Source: Sneathiella sedimenti (GTDB taxonomy: Bacteria > Pseudomonadota > Alphaproteobacteria > Sneathiellales > Sneathiellaceae). Taken from it: a stretch of DNA of 64,000 bases. Position 1 is the stretch's first letter, and each line of letters opens with the position of its first letter. Below the pieces are notes generated by a model. It ran no database searches, was not told the DNA's origin, and saw nothing but the letters and a program-made list of their open reading frames with translations. The stretch lies in contig NZ_JAFLNC010000001.1 of NCBI RefSeq assembly GCF_017313765.1, positions 186,001 to 250,000 of the forward strand, given 5' to 3'. Positions 63,043 through 64,000 of this stretch are shown one piece after another. A program made the translations under genes and the position numbers.

Positions 63043-64000
63043 TTATGACAGGTATCGATCCCGCAAGTGCGCCTTGAAGGCATCGGCCGTCAACGGCGCA
63101 CCGGTCGCAGACTTCATAATGCCGTTCGTCGATTGCGAACTGCCGCGAGAGTGGATATTGCGACGCAACCATTCAAGCAACGACGAGAATTTTCCTGCGC
63201 GGATTTGGCTCGCGAAATCCGGTATATCTTTCACTGCTGCGCGATAGATTTGTGCCGCCGCCATGGCACCCAACGTGTAGGTCGGGAAATAGCCAATAGC
63301 TCCGCTTGGCCAATGGATATCCTGAAGACACCCAAGACGGTCATTAGGTGGTGTAATCCCTAAAGTATTACGCATCCCGCTGTTCCAGGCGGCGGGCAGA
63401 TCCTCGACCGCAAGGTCTCCGGAAAGCAGCGCCTTTTCCAAACGATACCGCAAGATGACATGAAGGGGATATGTCACTTCGTCCGCATCGACGCGGATGA
63501 AGCCGGGCTCGACCTTCTGGTAAAGCCGCTGGATATTATCCTCTTCCCACGCGGGTCCACTGCCGGCGAATGACTCTTTTATCCGGGGTAGAGCGAAGGC
63601 GAGGAAATCCTCGCTGCGGGAAAGCTGCATCTCAATCAGCAAGGACTGGCTCTCATGCAGCGCCATTCCCCGCGCGGCGCCTACAGGCTGGCTACGCCAT
63701 TCCCTCGGCAAGCCTTGCTCATACAGCGCGTGGCCAGTTTCATGCAGAGTTCCCATCAGGCTCTGCGTGAAATCGTCGGTCTCGTATCGAGTGGTCAACC
63801 GAACGTCGTCGGGAATGCCCCCGGTAAAAGGATGGTGGCTGATATCTAGACGACCGTGATTGAAATCGAAGCCGAGAGCCGTCATGAATTCTTGTCCAAG
63901 CTTCTTTTGGATTCCCTCGTCAAACGGACCTTCGGGGATCCGGATCGGTGGCTTGGATTTTCCGTTTTCCAACACCGCACCCAGAAATTCCGGCAAGAAG
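63043..64000 (-). CDS. Carboxypeptidase Taq-family (M32) metallopeptidase, C-terminal part (cut by window end)
   Basis: At least 318 residues of a zinc or cobalt carboxypeptidase; the coding frame runs off the right edge, so the N-terminus is missing (the family is about 500 long). The zinc motif is LHETGHALYEQGLP (H-E-x-x-H, about 85-98), with the third ligand in MALHESQSLLIE and the DVRLTTRYETDDF block before. The C-terminus is IMKSATGAPLTADAFKAHLRDRYLS. It releases amino acids from peptide C-termini. It lies 102 bases upstream of thrC on the same strand. Confidence 0.94.
   Translation of the reverse strand, partial: FLPEFLGAVLENGKSKPPIRIPEGPFDEGIQKKLGQEFMTALGFDFNHGRLDISHHPFTGGIPDDVRLTTRYETDDFTQSLMGTLHETGHALYEQGLPREWRSQPVGAARGMALHESQSLLIEMQLSRSEDFLAFALPRIKESFAGSGPAWEEDNIQRLYQKVEPGFIRVDADEVTYPLHVILRYRLEKALLSGDLAVEDLPAAWNSGMRNTLGITPPNDRLGCLQDIHWPSGAIGYFPTYTLGAMAAAQIYRAAVKDIPDFASQIRAGKFSSLLEWLRRNIHSRGSSQSTNGIMKSATGAPLTADAFKAHLRDRYLS

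Overview
The window looks like an ordinary stretch of alphaproteobacterial chromosome, about 55% GC by eye, with most genes belonging to conserved families. The lineage evidence is: an orphan CcrM-type GANTC methyltransferase beside rnhB and mutY; an F0-only ATP synthase operon with two b-type subunits (b' and b) placed behind smc; glycine decarboxylase split into two subunits behind a tandem glycine riboswitch; the ispH-thrB-rnhA neighbourhood; a PAS_5 protein; and an alphaproteobacterial LexA box (GTTC-N7-GTTC). I would place it near the Rhodospirillales/Sneathiella-like groups, but the genus cannot be read from the sequence.

Layout. 1-5067: end of an RND efflux permease, a Cu(I)/Ag(I) P-type ATPase and an HdeD-like membrane protein, all rightward. 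5078-17834: an acyl-CoA/short-chain dehydrogenase island of mixed orientation (HAD phosphatase, two SDRs, MaoC-like protein, MFS carrier, NTF2-like protein, enoyl-CoA hydratase, nitronate monooxygenase-like protein, AidB-like acyl-CoA dehydrogenase, acyl-CoA synthetase, polysaccharide-deacetylase-like protein, PfkB kinase). It reads like uptake, CoA activation and beta-oxidation-type breakdown of an unknown carboxylic acid. 18091-19326: a FecR-domain protein and a PAS_5 protein. 19368-22197 (leftward): a rimK cluster with a retropepsin-like protease, an aspartoacylase-like hydrolase and an unknown small protein. 22341-26745 (rightward): a tightly packed magnesium operon of CNNM/CorC protein, mechanosensitive-channel-like protein, MgtE-like regulator without a pore, and MgtE. 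26998-31559 (leftward): tRNA-Gln, ispE, a TPR lipoprotein and ETF-ubiquinone oxidoreductase.

31883-48279 is mainly housekeeping: a UDG-like protein, lytic transglycosylase, moaB, a PilZ protein, a radical SAM protein, rnhB, ccrM, an EF-hand protein, mutY, a DciA-like protein, a DsbA-like protein, smc and atpIBEF'F, ending in a strong terminator. 48417-53143 (leftward) is the glycine cleavage operon gcvT-H-PA-PB with its promoter, riboswitch and terminator. 53169-64000 holds a lipoprotein, a CDGSH protein, ispH-thrB, cheZ, rnhA, a peroxiredoxin, a DsbD-N-like protein, YqgE, a thrC-M16-GNAT operon and the C-terminal part of an M32 carboxypeptidase.

No prophage, insertion sequence, CRISPR array or restriction/toxin module was seen, and there is no recognisable DNA-binding transcription regulator gene in the 64 kb. 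The most interesting signals are regulatory or variant-protein features: a LexA box over an apparently leaderless promoter of a SplB-like radical SAM gene, three GANTC sites inside an inverted repeat in the ccrM promoter, the four-gene Mg operon with a pore-less MgtE paralogue, a UDG-family protein whose catalytic motif A is replaced, and the rimK-centred cluster.
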